NCBI GenBank assembly: GCA_002410065.1
Contig: DHQB01000023.1
Location: forward strand, 186,790 to 250,789
Direction: 5' to 3'
Source: Bacteroidales bacterium UBA5349
GTDB lineage: Bacteria; Bacteroidota; Bacteroidia; Bacteroidales; Tenuifilaceae
DNA: 64,000 nucleotides
Shown here: one piece after another, positions 51,419 to 59,972 of the stretch
How positions within the stretch are numbered: the first letter of the stretch is position 1
How the letters are laid out: each line of letters opens with the position of its first letter
Translations under genes and position numbers: made by a program
The notes under the pieces: generated by a model
What the model saw: the letters and a program-made list of their open reading frames with translations, nothing else
The model's database searches: none
What the model was told of the DNA's origin: nothing

Positions 51419-52721
51419 TGTTGATGATTTTTGCGGTTAGGTTTCCCGTATTTGAGATGCCTAATAGTTCTACATCTACAATTTTTCCCACAAGTTCCTT
51501 CTTATAGTCAACTTCAACCTTTGTGTAGTTTTGGGTAAAGCCAGATATTATTCCCTTTCTGTTTGCTCCCTCAAACAGCACTTTTTCTTTACGACCAATA
51601 TTCTGAATGTAGAACTCACTGTGTAAGGAATGGGAGAGTTGTTGTAGTTTTTCTGCTCGTTGTGTAATTGTCTGTGAATGCACTTTACCCTCAAAGTCTG
51701 CGGCTGGTGTGCCTGGCCTTTCAGAATATGGGAAAACATGCAAAAATGAAGGCTTTAGCTCGCTTAAAAGATTGTATGAATCAGAGAAATCATTATCTGT
51801 TTCGCCAGGAAAACCAACAATTACATCAACCCCAATAAAAACGTTGGGGATGGATTGTTTAACCTTTCTAATTTTATCGGCAAAAAGTTCGCGGTTGTAT
51901 CTCCGTTTCATCAGCCTTAAAACATTGTTCGACCCAGATTGTAATGGGATATGAAAATGGGGTAAGAATTTACTTGAGGCAGCAACAAAAGCAATAACCT
52001 CATCGGTTATTAAATTTGGCTCAATTGATGAGATACGATAACGTTCAATACCTTCAACCTTTTCGAGATTTTTAAGCAAGTCGATAAACGACTCACCGGT
52101 TGTCCGACCAAAATCGCCTGTATTTACGCCTGTTAGTATTATTTCTTTAATTCCTTGGTTGGCAATGCTTTGTGCTTGGGATACAATATTGCTGATGGGA
52201 ATGTTTCTGCTTTTACCGCGAGCGTTGGGGATGGTACAATAGGTGCAATGGTAATCGCAGCCATCTTGCACTTTAAGGAACGATCGGGTTCTGTCGCCTG
52301 AGGAGTAGGCCGGAAAAAAATCGTTAATTGCATCAATTTCGCAGCTGTACACTTTGGCTTTTGCGTTTTTATGGATATCGCCCATGTACAGGGGAATATT
52401 GCCCCTGTCTGATGCTCCCATAACTAGGTCGACACCCTCTATACCTGCCAAATCTTCGGGGCGGAGTTGTGCATAGCATCCAACAACGGCTACAAAAGCA
52501 TTAGGCGACTGCTTAATGAATTTTTTTATTGCTTGTCGGCATTTCTTGTCGGCATGCTCTGTTACCGAGCAGGTATTGATAACAAAAACATCGGCAGGGC
52601 TATTTGACGAAACCCTTTCGAATCCTAACTCATCAAACTGCCTTGCAATTGTTGATGTTTCAGAAAAGTTAAGTTTGCAGCCTAAAGTGTAAAAGGCCAC
52701 CTTTTTTTGTTTATTTAGCAT
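51411..52721 (-). CDS. mtaB: tRNA (t6A37) methylthiotransferase MtaB
   Basis: 436 residues from the ATG at 52721; a TTG 9 bases upstream is less likely. It has an N-terminal UPF0004 domain (TLGCKLNFSETSTIARQF, NTCSVTEHADKKCRQ, GCYAQ) with three cysteines for one [4Fe-4S] cluster, a radical SAM core with CDYHCTYCTIP, and a C-terminal TRAM domain. The CKLN sequence marks MtaB rather than MiaB. It converts t6A to ms2t6A at position 37 of tRNAs reading ANN codons. It heads an operon with suhB, acyltransferase and glycosyltransferase genes. Confidence 0.93.
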   Translation of the reverse strand: MLNKQKKVAFYTLGCKLNFSETSTIARQFDELGFERVSSNSPADVFVINTCSVTEHADKKCRQAIKKFIKQSPNAFVAVVGCYAQLRPEDLAGIEGVDLVMGASDRGNIPLYMGDIHKNAKAKVYSCEIDAINDFFPAYSSGDRTRSFLKVQDGCDYHCTYCTIPNARGKSRNIPISNIVSQAQSIANQGIKEIILTGVNTGDFGRTTGESFIDLLKNLEKVEGIERYRISSIEPNLITDEVIAFVAASSKFLPHFHIPLQSGSNNVLRLMKRRYNRELFADKIRKVKQSIPNVFIGVDVIVGFPGETDNDFSDSYNLLSELKPSFLHVFPYSERPGTPAADFEGKVHSQTITQRAEKLQQLSHSLHSEFYIQNIGRKEKVLFEGANRKGIISGFTQNYTKVEVDYKKELVGKIVDVELLGISNTGNLTAKIINNE

Positions 52722-52746
52722 TAATTTCAATTATAAAAACACTTCG

Positions 52747-52754
52747 CAAAATTA
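52747..52754 (-). promoter_or_regulatory. -7 box of the mtaB operon
   Basis: TAATTTTG on the reverse strand fits TAnnTTTG exactly and lies 25 bases before the ATG at 52721. No clear -33 box is visible. Confidence 0.45.
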
Positions 52755-52820
52755 GTAAATAGCGAACTATATAACTAACTAAACAATCGTAAAATGGTTT
52801 TGTGATATTAGTGTGCTTTA

Positions 52821-53498
52821 CTATAAAGCAATTAGATTTTTATCGAAATCAGGGGAGTTGAAGTTGGGATTAAAATTGGCGTTAATAAAAATTTCGCCTG
52901 TTTCAGAGTTGATATAGCCCTTTATAAAATCTTTAGGCAATCTGAAAACCTCATCGGAATTCTCGTCGCTATCCTTTAATTTTTTACTGATAACCTGCTC
53001 AACGTTTACAATCTTATTACTCTGCTTTATAATGTTTTGGGAGTGATTATAAACCTCTTTACCTATTGCAATTATTAGAACAAAATTACCAAATTGCCTG
53101 CGGAGATAGTGCTTGTAAACAAAATCAAGTTTATCACTAGTAACTAGTTCGGCCGTTTTGTGGAATGAGTCGGCAAAGATGAAACCCTCGTCACAAATTT
53201 TCTGAGCAATATCCTGATTCTTGGTGTAGTGAACATAAAGAATTTCTGTTTCCTCATCCTTCAGAATGAAATCCTGAATATTGTCCTCAAAAATTCTACT
53301 GGGTTTTACTTCAGGTTCTTTTTGCCCTTCCTTAACCTGTCTAATTATCTTTTCAATCCCTTCTTTTGATAGAATATTATCTACTCCAACTCGATTTTTC
53401 AATAGAGTTTCAAGTAGTTGGTTTTTTTTATGTAATTGAAAATGAAGGAACCCAACATATACAATTAATACCGCTATTATAATAAGTTCTGGGTTCAT
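52821..53498 (-). CDS. Membrane-anchored protein with an HYT-containing, ART-like domain, unknown
   Basis: A 225-residue protein with one N-terminal membrane helix (about 4-20), a linker (about 25-75) and a soluble domain. That domain opens with ILYVHYTKNQDIAQKICDEGFIFADSFHKTAE, recalling the H-Y-T ... G-F/I pattern of ADP-ribosyltransferase-like folds, and goes on with FGNFVLIIAIG. The usual catalytic Glu motif (ExE) was not located with confidence, so activity is doubtful. It stands alone after mtaB, apparently monocistronic. It may be a conserved hypothetical of Bacteroidota. Confidence 0.6.
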   Translation of the reverse strand: MNPELIIIAVLIVYVGFLHFQLHKKNQLLETLLKNRVGVDNILSKEGIEKIIRQVKEGQKEPEVKPSRIFEDNIQDFILKDEETEILYVHYTKNQDIAQKICDEGFIFADSFHKTAELVTSDKLDFVYKHYLRRQFGNFVLIIAIGKEVYNHSQNIIKQSNKIVNVEQVISKKLKDSDENSDEVFRLPKDFIKGYINSETGEIFINANFNPNFNSPDFDKNLIAL

Positions 53499-53896
53499 TC
53501 AATATTTTATATATTGATATTCATTATGCAAGTTAGTAATTATATTCTGATGTTTATTAGTTAAAACAATATCAATGCTGATAATGTTTGAGTTAACTTG
53601 TTGTTATGCTTATTTGTACAACCAAGGTTGCCTGTGATTTTATTTTTTGCATAAAGGGTAAGGGATGATTTCTTAAAACGGATTAGACTTCCTTCCAAAT
53701 CTTGACTTGTGCCTAAAAAAGTTAATGGCTTTTTCAAATAGACTGTCAGTGTAATCAAACTTTGGGCGTTCTTTTTATCCCCTTTTTTTTGTAATCTTGT
53801 ACCACAACAATCTAAAATGTTCTTGATAATAAATGGATGCTCCATTACAACCTAAAGACAAGGAGTTGTTCCCTAAAAACAAAGAAAAACAAACAA
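53499..53896. other. Intergenic region of about 400 bases
   Basis: No convincing gene. A 94-codon reverse frame (53561-53845) has low-complexity composition and no family match. No strong promoter or terminator was recognised. Confidence 0.5.
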
Positions 53897-55120
53897 ATGA
53901 AAAAATACCTAATAATTGCAATTTCTTTATTCATCGTTAATGAAGGAATGTGTTGCACTACGGCAGTAATTTCTGGAAAATATACTGCAGATGGTCGTCC
54001 AATGATATGGAAACTGAGAGATTCTGACAATTTCAAAAATAAGATGATGTATTTTGATGATGGTAAATACTACTACATTGGACTTGTAAATTCGGAAGAT
54101 TTAAAAGGAGAACAAGTATGGGGAGGTGCTAATTCAACAGGCTTTTCAATAATGAATAGCGCTTCGTTTAATGTAAATATGGGTGATACCACATCAAAAA
54201 AAGATTTGGAAGGGTTTTTTATGAAATTGGCACTTCAAGAGTGTGCTACTTTAGAAGATTTTGAACAATTACTTAACAATCATCCAAAACCCATGGGGCT
54301 AGCATCCCATTTTGGCGTAATTGATGGTAAAGGTGGGGCTGCTTTTTATGAAGTAAACAACTATACCTTCACAAAATTCGATGCAAACAGCTCTGCCGAA
54401 GCCCCAAATGGCTATATCCTCCGTACAAATTTCTCATTTACAGGTAAAAAAGATGTTGGTTATGGATTTATCCGATTTCAAACCGCTCAAGATATTTTCT
54501 ATCAGGCCGAATCTATGGGGCAACTAAATTACCAAACAGTTATTCAGGATTTTTCTAGATGTTTTAAACATGCTGTACTACATAAAAATTTTAAGGAAGA
54601 ATATAAGAATATACCAAAGGGAGAACATTTTATTAATTCCGACGATTTAATAACTCGTCACGGTTCGTCATCAGCAATATTAATACATGGCGTAAAACCC
54701 GAAGAATCAGGCGATTTGGCTACAATTTGGGCGACTGTTGGCTTCCCAAATACCTGCATTGCACTTCCTGTTTGGGTTAGGGGAGGGAAAAACTTACCCC
54801 GCTTATTGGTTGCAGACAAATTGGGCAATGCTCCGCTTAATGAAATAGCATTAAAACTAAAAGAGCAATGTTACCCTATTAAACGATCATCGGGGTATAA
54901 ATACCTGCAGATTTCGAAACTTATTAATTCTGAAAAAACAGGTATTGTACAGAAAATTGAAATAGCAGAAAAAACTATTTTCATAAAAACCGAAGAGCAT
55001 CTTAATAAATGGAGAGAAGGAAATTCAACCGAAAAACAAATAGCAAGCTACTACAGTTGGCTCGATGATTTTGTTAGTCAGACATACTTGAATGAATTTG
55101 GAATTGAATACAAGAATTAA
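53897..55120 (+). CDS. Secreted Ntn-type CN hydrolase (choloylglycine/C45 acyltransferase-like)
   Basis: 407 residues from the ATG at 53897, chosen because a signal peptide begins there (MKKYLIIAISLFIVNEGMC). Processing before Cys20 would expose the N-terminal nucleophile in CTTAVISGKYTADGRPM, typical of linear amide C-N hydrolases, which include bile-salt hydrolase, penicillin V acylase and isopenicillin-N acyltransferase. Other family features are KLRDSDNF with Asp and VWGGANSTGFSIMNS. The following gene is a class V PLP enzyme 14 bases later. The substrate is unknown; the mature enzyme would work outside the cytoplasm. Confidence 0.82.
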   Translation: MKKYLIIAISLFIVNEGMCCTTAVISGKYTADGRPMIWKLRDSDNFKNKMMYFDDGKYYYIGLVNSEDLKGEQVWGGANSTGFSIMNSASFNVNMGDTTSKKDLEGFFMKLALQECATLEDFEQLLNNHPKPMGLASHFGVIDGKGGAAFYEVNNYTFTKFDANSSAEAPNGYILRTNFSFTGKKDVGYGFIRFQTAQDIFYQAESMGQLNYQTVIQDFSRCFKHAVLHKNFKEEYKNIPKGEHFINSDDLITRHGSSSAILIHGVKPEESGDLATIWATVGFPNTCIALPVWVRGGKNLPRLLVADKLGNAPLNEIALKLKEQCYPIKRSSGYKYLQISKLINSEKTGIVQKIEIAEKTIFIKTEEHLNKWREGNSTEKQIASYYSWLDDFVSQTYLNEFGIEYKN

Positions 55121-55134
55121 TAAAGTTTATCAGC

Positions 55135-56238
55135 ATGAAAATAGATCAAATCCGATCATTATTTCCAGTTACAAAAGATGCCATTTACCTTAACTGCGCC
55201 TCACAATCTCCACTGAATACATTGGTAAACGACAGGCTTCAGGCGCATTTAAGAACAGAATTAAACCCTGTTGGTAAAAAAGCACTTAATCGTGATAATA
55301 CAAGAGTTCTATTATCAAGACTATTGGGTGGTTTGCCAGAGGAGTATGCTTTAGTTACAAGTACTGGTATTGGAATAGGGATTGTGGCGCAAGGTATAGA
55401 CTTTAAAAAGGGTGACAATGTTGTAATTCCTGAACGTGAGCATTGGAATAATACCTTTCCCTGGTTACAGCTTGAAAAGAAGGGAGTTGAGGTTAGATTT
55501 GCAAAAATTAATGAGGATAATAGTATTGAGCCTGAGGCAATAGAGAAACTTGTTGATAATAGAACACGCGTTGTGTCAATTGCGGCTGTGAGATTCAATA
55601 GCGGTTTCAGACCCAATTTGAATGCAATTGGAAAAATTGCGCATGCAAAAGGCGCCCTGTTTTTGGTGGATGTGGCACAAGCAGCAGGTATGATTCCAAT
55701 TAATATTGAACAAGATCAGATTGATGTAATGGCCGGCTGTGGCTTTAAATGGCTACTAGGGATGCATGGAACAGGATTCCTGTATGTTAGCAAAAGAGTT
55801 GTAAAATTGATTGAGCCAGTTATACCTGGTATGTTTGCTGCAGTTAACCACTTCGACAAACTTTCTTACTACGGTGATTCCAGAAAATTTGAGACTGGCA
55901 CAATTGCATACTCGCTCTTTGATGCTTGGGCTGCAGGGCTCGAATTACTCCTTGATGTTGGCATCAAAAATATTTATGAGAAAGCCATAGAAAACACAGA
56001 TTTTTTGATTGATGGACTCCGTGAGAAAGACTATAGTATAGTGACTCCAACAAAAAAGCGAGAGGAGAGAACAGCAATCGTTCATTTCAATACAGGTTCA
56101 TTTGAAGCCACTAAAACGCTTTATAAAAAACTAATAGAAGAGAGAGTTTTAGTGACTTTGCAGGGAGAGAATATTAGGGTTAGCCCAAACTTTTTTAATA
56201 CAAAAGAGGAAATTAAAACATTTCTTGATTTAATATAA
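55135..56238 (+). CDS. Class V PLP-dependent enzyme (cysteine desulfurase/isopenicillin-N-epimerase-like)
   Basis: A 367-residue fold-type-I PLP enzyme of the class V aminotransferase family, with PLP lysine K205 in GCGFKWLLGMHGTGFLYV and DVAQAAGMIPI before it. The pattern resembles CefD/Csd-like proteins more than NifS/IscS: no active Cys loop was recognised near residue 320. It forms a two-gene operon with the secreted CN hydrolase upstream. Possible roles are amino-acid epimerisation, C-S lyase or desulfuration; no signal peptide is present, so it acts in the cytoplasm. Confidence 0.78.
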   Translation: MKIDQIRSLFPVTKDAIYLNCASQSPLNTLVNDRLQAHLRTELNPVGKKALNRDNTRVLLSRLLGGLPEEYALVTSTGIGIGIVAQGIDFKKGDNVVIPEREHWNNTFPWLQLEKKGVEVRFAKINEDNSIEPEAIEKLVDNRTRVVSIAAVRFNSGFRPNLNAIGKIAHAKGALFLVDVAQAAGMIPINIEQDQIDVMAGCGFKWLLGMHGTGFLYVSKRVVKLIEPVIPGMFAAVNHFDKLSYYGDSRKFETGTIAYSLFDAWAAGLELLLDVGIKNIYEKAIENTDFLIDGLREKDYSIVTPTKKREERTAIVHFNTGSFEATKTLYKKLIEERVLVTLQGENIRVSPNFFNTKEEIKTFLDLI

Positions 56239-56271
56239 GGCTTAGCATTTAGAGCTGTGCGTTAGCCTTTT
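56239..56271 (+). terminator. Probable terminator of the CN-hydrolase/PLP-enzyme operon
   Basis: GGCTTAGCA (56239-56247) pairs imperfectly with TGCGTTAGCC (56258-56267), followed by TTTT. It begins right after the stop codon. Confidence 0.5.
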
Positions 56272-56349
56272 GATAATAACTCAAAACACCTTAATATCAG
56301 GTAGCTTTTTACTCGAACTACAGCACAAATAAATATTGTTATAGCAACT

Positions 56350-57255
56350 TTATACCAGTTTTTTTAGCAACTGTTCCTTATCGCCATAAAGATAATCGAT
56401 GGGGGCAATTTCGGGCATGGTATAGGCGCCTGGTTGTTGAAGCAATACTGCCCTTGCGCACGAAACCAATACTTGTGCTGTTAAAGCAGGGTTATTTATA
56501 TTCATTCTGAACTCGAACAGCTGATTTTGGGTTTTACCCGATACCCCTTTATGCTCTAATAATACGGCATGTCCCATGTCCTGTAGTTGATCAACATTGG
56601 ACACTGGAATGATATGCGTTTCATCTTTCGAGAAATAGCTATCTGATTTAATGTCGGCACTCACTTTTTCAAAACTTGCACCTTCTTCTAACTCAACATA
56701 TACCATTCTACGATGAATTCCAGTTCCTGTGGGGATGGTCATTGAAAGAGCATCTTTAACACCCTCCTTGCTTTTAGCAACCACAGAATGCCCCATGCTC
56801 ATTCCCGGGCCAAAATTGGTATAGGTAATGCCTTTGGGCGCCATAGCCAGCATAAGTGTTCGAATCACCGAGTCACTTCCTGGATCCCAGCCAGCAGAAA
56901 TAATTGCTTTAGAGTTGTGCCTTCTGCCAGTTTCATTGAGTTGAGTCCGTAAATTCCACATTTCATCACCATGCACATCAAAACTATTCACTGTGCATAT
57001 CCCTTTTTCCATTATGGCTTTAGCAACCTTTAAAATGCTTCGGGTGGGCGAACATAGAATGGCTACATCCACCTTGCCTAATTCAGAGATATCGGATACA
57101 ACTTTAATCTCTTTTAACTCAATGGGAGTATTATCTGCTGAACTGTCACGGCGAACAACACCAACAAGTTGCATGTCGGGGGCAGCCAGAACGGCTTCTA
57201 CCGAGAATCTTCCTATATTGCCATAGCTTACTACTGCAACTTTAATTTTATTCAT
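56350..57255 (-). CDS. ddh: meso-Diaminopimelate dehydrogenase
   Basis: A 301-residue enzyme with the NADP-binding loop VVSYGNIGRFSVEAV, GVVRRD, SPTRSI, NSFDVHG and the substrate-binding block SAGWDPGSDSVIRTL, all typical of Ddh (EC 1.4.1.16). It makes meso-DAP in one step from tetrahydrodipicolinate, ammonia and NADPH, or runs in reverse. It supplies lysine and peptidoglycan. Monocistronic on the reverse strand, with a -7 box at 57280-57287. Confidence 0.94.
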   Translation of the reverse strand: MNKIKVAVVSYGNIGRFSVEAVLAAPDMQLVGVVRRDSSADNTPIELKEIKVVSDISELGKVDVAILCSPTRSILKVAKAIMEKGICTVNSFDVHGDEMWNLRTQLNETGRRHNSKAIISAGWDPGSDSVIRTLMLAMAPKGITYTNFGPGMSMGHSVVAKSKEGVKDALSMTIPTGTGIHRRMVYVELEEGASFEKVSADIKSDSYFSKDETHIIPVSNVDQLQDMGHAVLLEHKGVSGKTQNQLFEFRMNINNPALTAQVLVSCARAVLLQQPGAYTMPEIAPIDYLYGDKEQLLKKLV

Positions 57256-57279
57256 AATAATTTCCTTGTTTTATTCCAA

Positions 57280-57287
57280 CAAATATA
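57280..57287 (-). promoter_or_regulatory. -7 box of ddh
   Basis: TATATTTG on the reverse strand fits the consensus exactly, 24 bases before the ATG at 57255. Confidence 0.5.
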
Positions 57288-57605
57288 TTTGTAAATATTG
57301 ACAAAGTCTTTGACTTTTAGAACAATTTAATTTCAAAATAGTTTGAGTAGATTTTGAAATAAGCAATAATCAAAAAAGGAATAGTTTAACCTACCTACGT
57401 TGCCAGACATACTGATTCACTCAGAAATTAGGGAATTAAGACTTAATACTAAACTAAATAGCTGCGCCTACCACAAGATGCTAACTAAAATTCAAAGCAA
57501 AAAGTGTTAAGACTTAAATCAATGCAATGGTTGATTTCATTACAGTGCTACTAGGGGAGATTAAAAAAAGCACAGACACATCAAACAGGCAGGTATTATT
57601 TCAAC
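57288..57605. other. Intergenic region between ddh and the radical SAM gene
   Basis: No gene recognised. Two copies of the palindrome TTAAGACTTAA lie at 57436-57446 and 57507-57517, 71 bases apart. The rest is AT-rich with no other structure seen. Confidence 0.55.
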
Positions 57606-57613
57606 TATCTTTG
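57606..57613 (+). promoter_or_regulatory. -7 box of the radical SAM gene
   Basis: TATCTTTG fits the consensus and is followed by AGCC. The same 12-base string occurs before the helicase gene at 59895. It lies 25 bases before the TTG start. Confidence 0.6.
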
Positions 57614-57638
57614 AGCCATTGAATATTTAAAGCCAATT

Positions 57639-59834
57639 TTGAAAGACCTTTTACTTATCATCCCTCCGTTTACGCAATTAAATACGCCCTATCCTTCAAC
57701 GGCTTATTTGAAAGGGTTTTTGAATACCCGCAACATTAGTGCCTACCAAATGGATTTAGGAATTGATGTTTTTCTTGAGCTATTTACAAAAAAAAGTTTT
57801 GAGAATATATTTGCAGAAGCATACCAAAACAACAGAATAACCTCAGCAAATTGCCAACGGATTTATGCCTTAAGATCAGATTATTTAGTTGTTTTAGACG
57901 ATGTTATTCAGTTTTTGCAAGGCAAGAACTTAACGTTTGCACGCCAAATTTGTAGCGATAATTTTTTACCCAAAGCCTCACGATTTGAGGTTATAGATGA
58001 TTTGGATTGGGCTTTTGGCTCAATGGGAATTCAGGATAAGGCAAAGCACTTAGCCACGTTATACCTCGAAGATCTATCAGATTTTATTGTAGAATGTGTT
58101 GATGAGAATTTTGGTGTTAGCAAATATGCGGAGCATTTGGGGCGAAGTGCTAATTCCTTTGATGAGCTGTATGATCACTTGCAAGCCGGAAGTACTTATA
58201 TTGACACCATTACCTTACAAATTCTTGATGAGCAGCTAAGGGCAATAGAGCCTAAATTGGTCTGCTTTTCGGTTCCCTTTCCAGGGAATTTATACAGTGC
58301 ATTTAGATGCGCTCAATTTATTAAAGCCCAGTACCCTCATATTAAAGTGGCCATGGGCGGTGGTTTTCCCAATACAGAATTGCGCTCCCTAAAAGATGTG
58401 AGAGCCTTTGAGTTTTTTGATTTCATCACCTTAGATGATGGTGAATTGCCCATCGAATTGTTAGCGCAACATGTTTGTGTAACCAAAAAACTTTCAAGCG
58501 ATGCTTTTAAGCGTACGCTTATGCTGGAAAATCAAGAAGTGGTTTATAAAAACAATGCAATCAGACCTGATTATAAGCAAGCTGAAGTTGGCACTCCCGA
58601 TTATTCCGATTTAAGACTCGATGAGTATATTTCGGTGATTGAAATTGCCAATCCAATGCATAGCCTTTGGAGCGACGGGCGATGGAATAAGCTCACCATG
58701 GCTCATGGCTGTTATTGGAAAAAATGCACTTTTTGTGATGTTTCGCTTGATTATATCAAACTCTATGAGCCCAATACCGCAAGTGTTTTGGTAGATCGTA
58801 TGGAAGTTTTGATTGCTCAAACTGGTCAAACCGGGTTTCATTTTGTCGACGAAGCCGCTCCTCCGGCTTTAATGAAGGCTTTGGCTTTGGAAATTTTGAA
58901 ACGAAAACTCACCCTTACCTGGTGGACAAATATTAGATTTGAAAAAAACTTTACCCAAGACCTCTGTTATTTATTAAAAGCATCGGGGTGTATAGCGGTT
59001 TCCGGAGGGCTTGAAGTGGCATCGGACAGGTTATTGGCATTGATTGATAAAGGGGTAACCGTTGAACAGGTAGTTCGTGTAACCCGGAATTTTTCCAAGG
59101 CTAATATTATGGTGCATTCCTATTTAATGTATGGTTTCCCAACCCAAACCGTTCAGGAAACGGTAGATAGTTTGGAAATGGTGCGACAACTTTTTGAAGA
59201 GGGAGTCCTACAATCGGGGTTTTGGCATCAGTTTGCCTTAACAGCCCATAGTTTGGTAGGGTTAAATCCAGCCGATTATCGTATTACTCCCATTTTAAAA
59301 GACATCTCCTTTGCCAATAATGATGTTAATTTTACCGACCAAACGGGCATTGACCATAGTCGGTTCAGCGCCGGTTTAAAAAAGTCGCTATTTAATTTTA
59401 TGCTTGGTGTTGGTTTTGATTTACCGCTTCAAGATTGGTTTGAATTTAAAATTCCGAAGACCAATATCAAAAGCAATTATATACTAACTTGTTTACAAAC
59501 GGATCCCTATTTTAGCGTACAACCCAGTGCCAATGTTCTATGGCTTGGCGCAATGCCATTGGTGAGTGAGCAATCCAAAACGAAGAAAGGCATAACCTGG
59601 CAGACCCTTCAATTGTCTTTTCACGATAAGAGGGATTCGTTTCAAATTAGTGTTGATAAAGACAAAGGTAAGTGGCTACTAAGTATATTACCAAGCCTTT
59701 CTCCATTATGTGATAAGCAATGCAGCTACGGAGAACTCAAGGCAGATTTTGAAACCCATTTTGAAGAATTTGAGCTGTTCTGGTATTCTAAACCAATTCA
59801 AAAGCTTAAAGAATTTGGTTTGTTGGTTGTGTGA
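57639..59834 (+). CDS. B12-binding-type radical SAM protein with CX4CX2C cluster motif
   Basis: A 731-residue protein starting at TTG (57639); no ATG lies between the upstream stop and this codon. The N-terminal part (about 1-270) resembles the B12-binding domain of class B radical SAM enzymes (LLLIIPPFTQLNTPYPSTAYLKGFL) but has no DxHxxG motif. The radical SAM core (about 345-560) shows C358-x4-C363-x2-C366 (GCYWKKCTFCDV) in place of the usual Cx3Cx2C. Later come FHFVDEAAPP and SGGLEVASDRLLALIDKGVT. The C-terminal 170 residues have no clear match. A methylation or radical rearrangement is possible; no partner genes identify the product. Confidence 0.85.
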   Translation: MKDLLLIIPPFTQLNTPYPSTAYLKGFLNTRNISAYQMDLGIDVFLELFTKKSFENIFAEAYQNNRITSANCQRIYALRSDYLVVLDDVIQFLQGKNLTFARQICSDNFLPKASRFEVIDDLDWAFGSMGIQDKAKHLATLYLEDLSDFIVECVDENFGVSKYAEHLGRSANSFDELYDHLQAGSTYIDTITLQILDEQLRAIEPKLVCFSVPFPGNLYSAFRCAQFIKAQYPHIKVAMGGGFPNTELRSLKDVRAFEFFDFITLDDGELPIELLAQHVCVTKKLSSDAFKRTLMLENQEVVYKNNAIRPDYKQAEVGTPDYSDLRLDEYISVIEIANPMHSLWSDGRWNKLTMAHGCYWKKCTFCDVSLDYIKLYEPNTASVLVDRMEVLIAQTGQTGFHFVDEAAPPALMKALALEILKRKLTLTWWTNIRFEKNFTQDLCYLLKASGCIAVSGGLEVASDRLLALIDKGVTVEQVVRVTRNFSKANIMVHSYLMYGFPTQTVQETVDSLEMVRQLFEEGVLQSGFWHQFALTAHSLVGLNPADYRITPILKDISFANNDVNFTDQTGIDHSRFSAGLKKSLFNFMLGVGFDLPLQDWFEFKIPKTNIKSNYILTCLQTDPYFSVQPSANVLWLGAMPLVSEQSKTKKGITWQTLQLSFHDKRDSFQISVDKDKGKWLLSILPSLSPLCDKQCSYGELKADFETHFEEFELFWYSKPIQKLKEFGLLVV

Positions 59835-59894
59835 AAACTTTGACTTTTACCAATTTATCTTCTTAAAGAATGAACCCAGCAGCAGCTAATACAT

Positions 59895-59902
59895 TATCTT
59901 TG
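59895..59902 (+). promoter_or_regulatory. -7 box of the DEAD-box helicase gene
   Basis: TATCTTTG with AGCC after it, the same string as at 57606. It lies 70 bases before the ATG at 59973. Confidence 0.55.
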
Positions 59903-59972
59903 AGCCTTTATTATATATCATCCCACAAGGGTTTATTAAAATGTTATAGAGTGGGATTTAAAAAACCGAATA

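Noticed and set aside
53561..53845. A 94-codon reverse frame
   Set aside because: Composition is not protein-like, it has no family match, and its start overlaps the leader of the CN-hydrolase gene.
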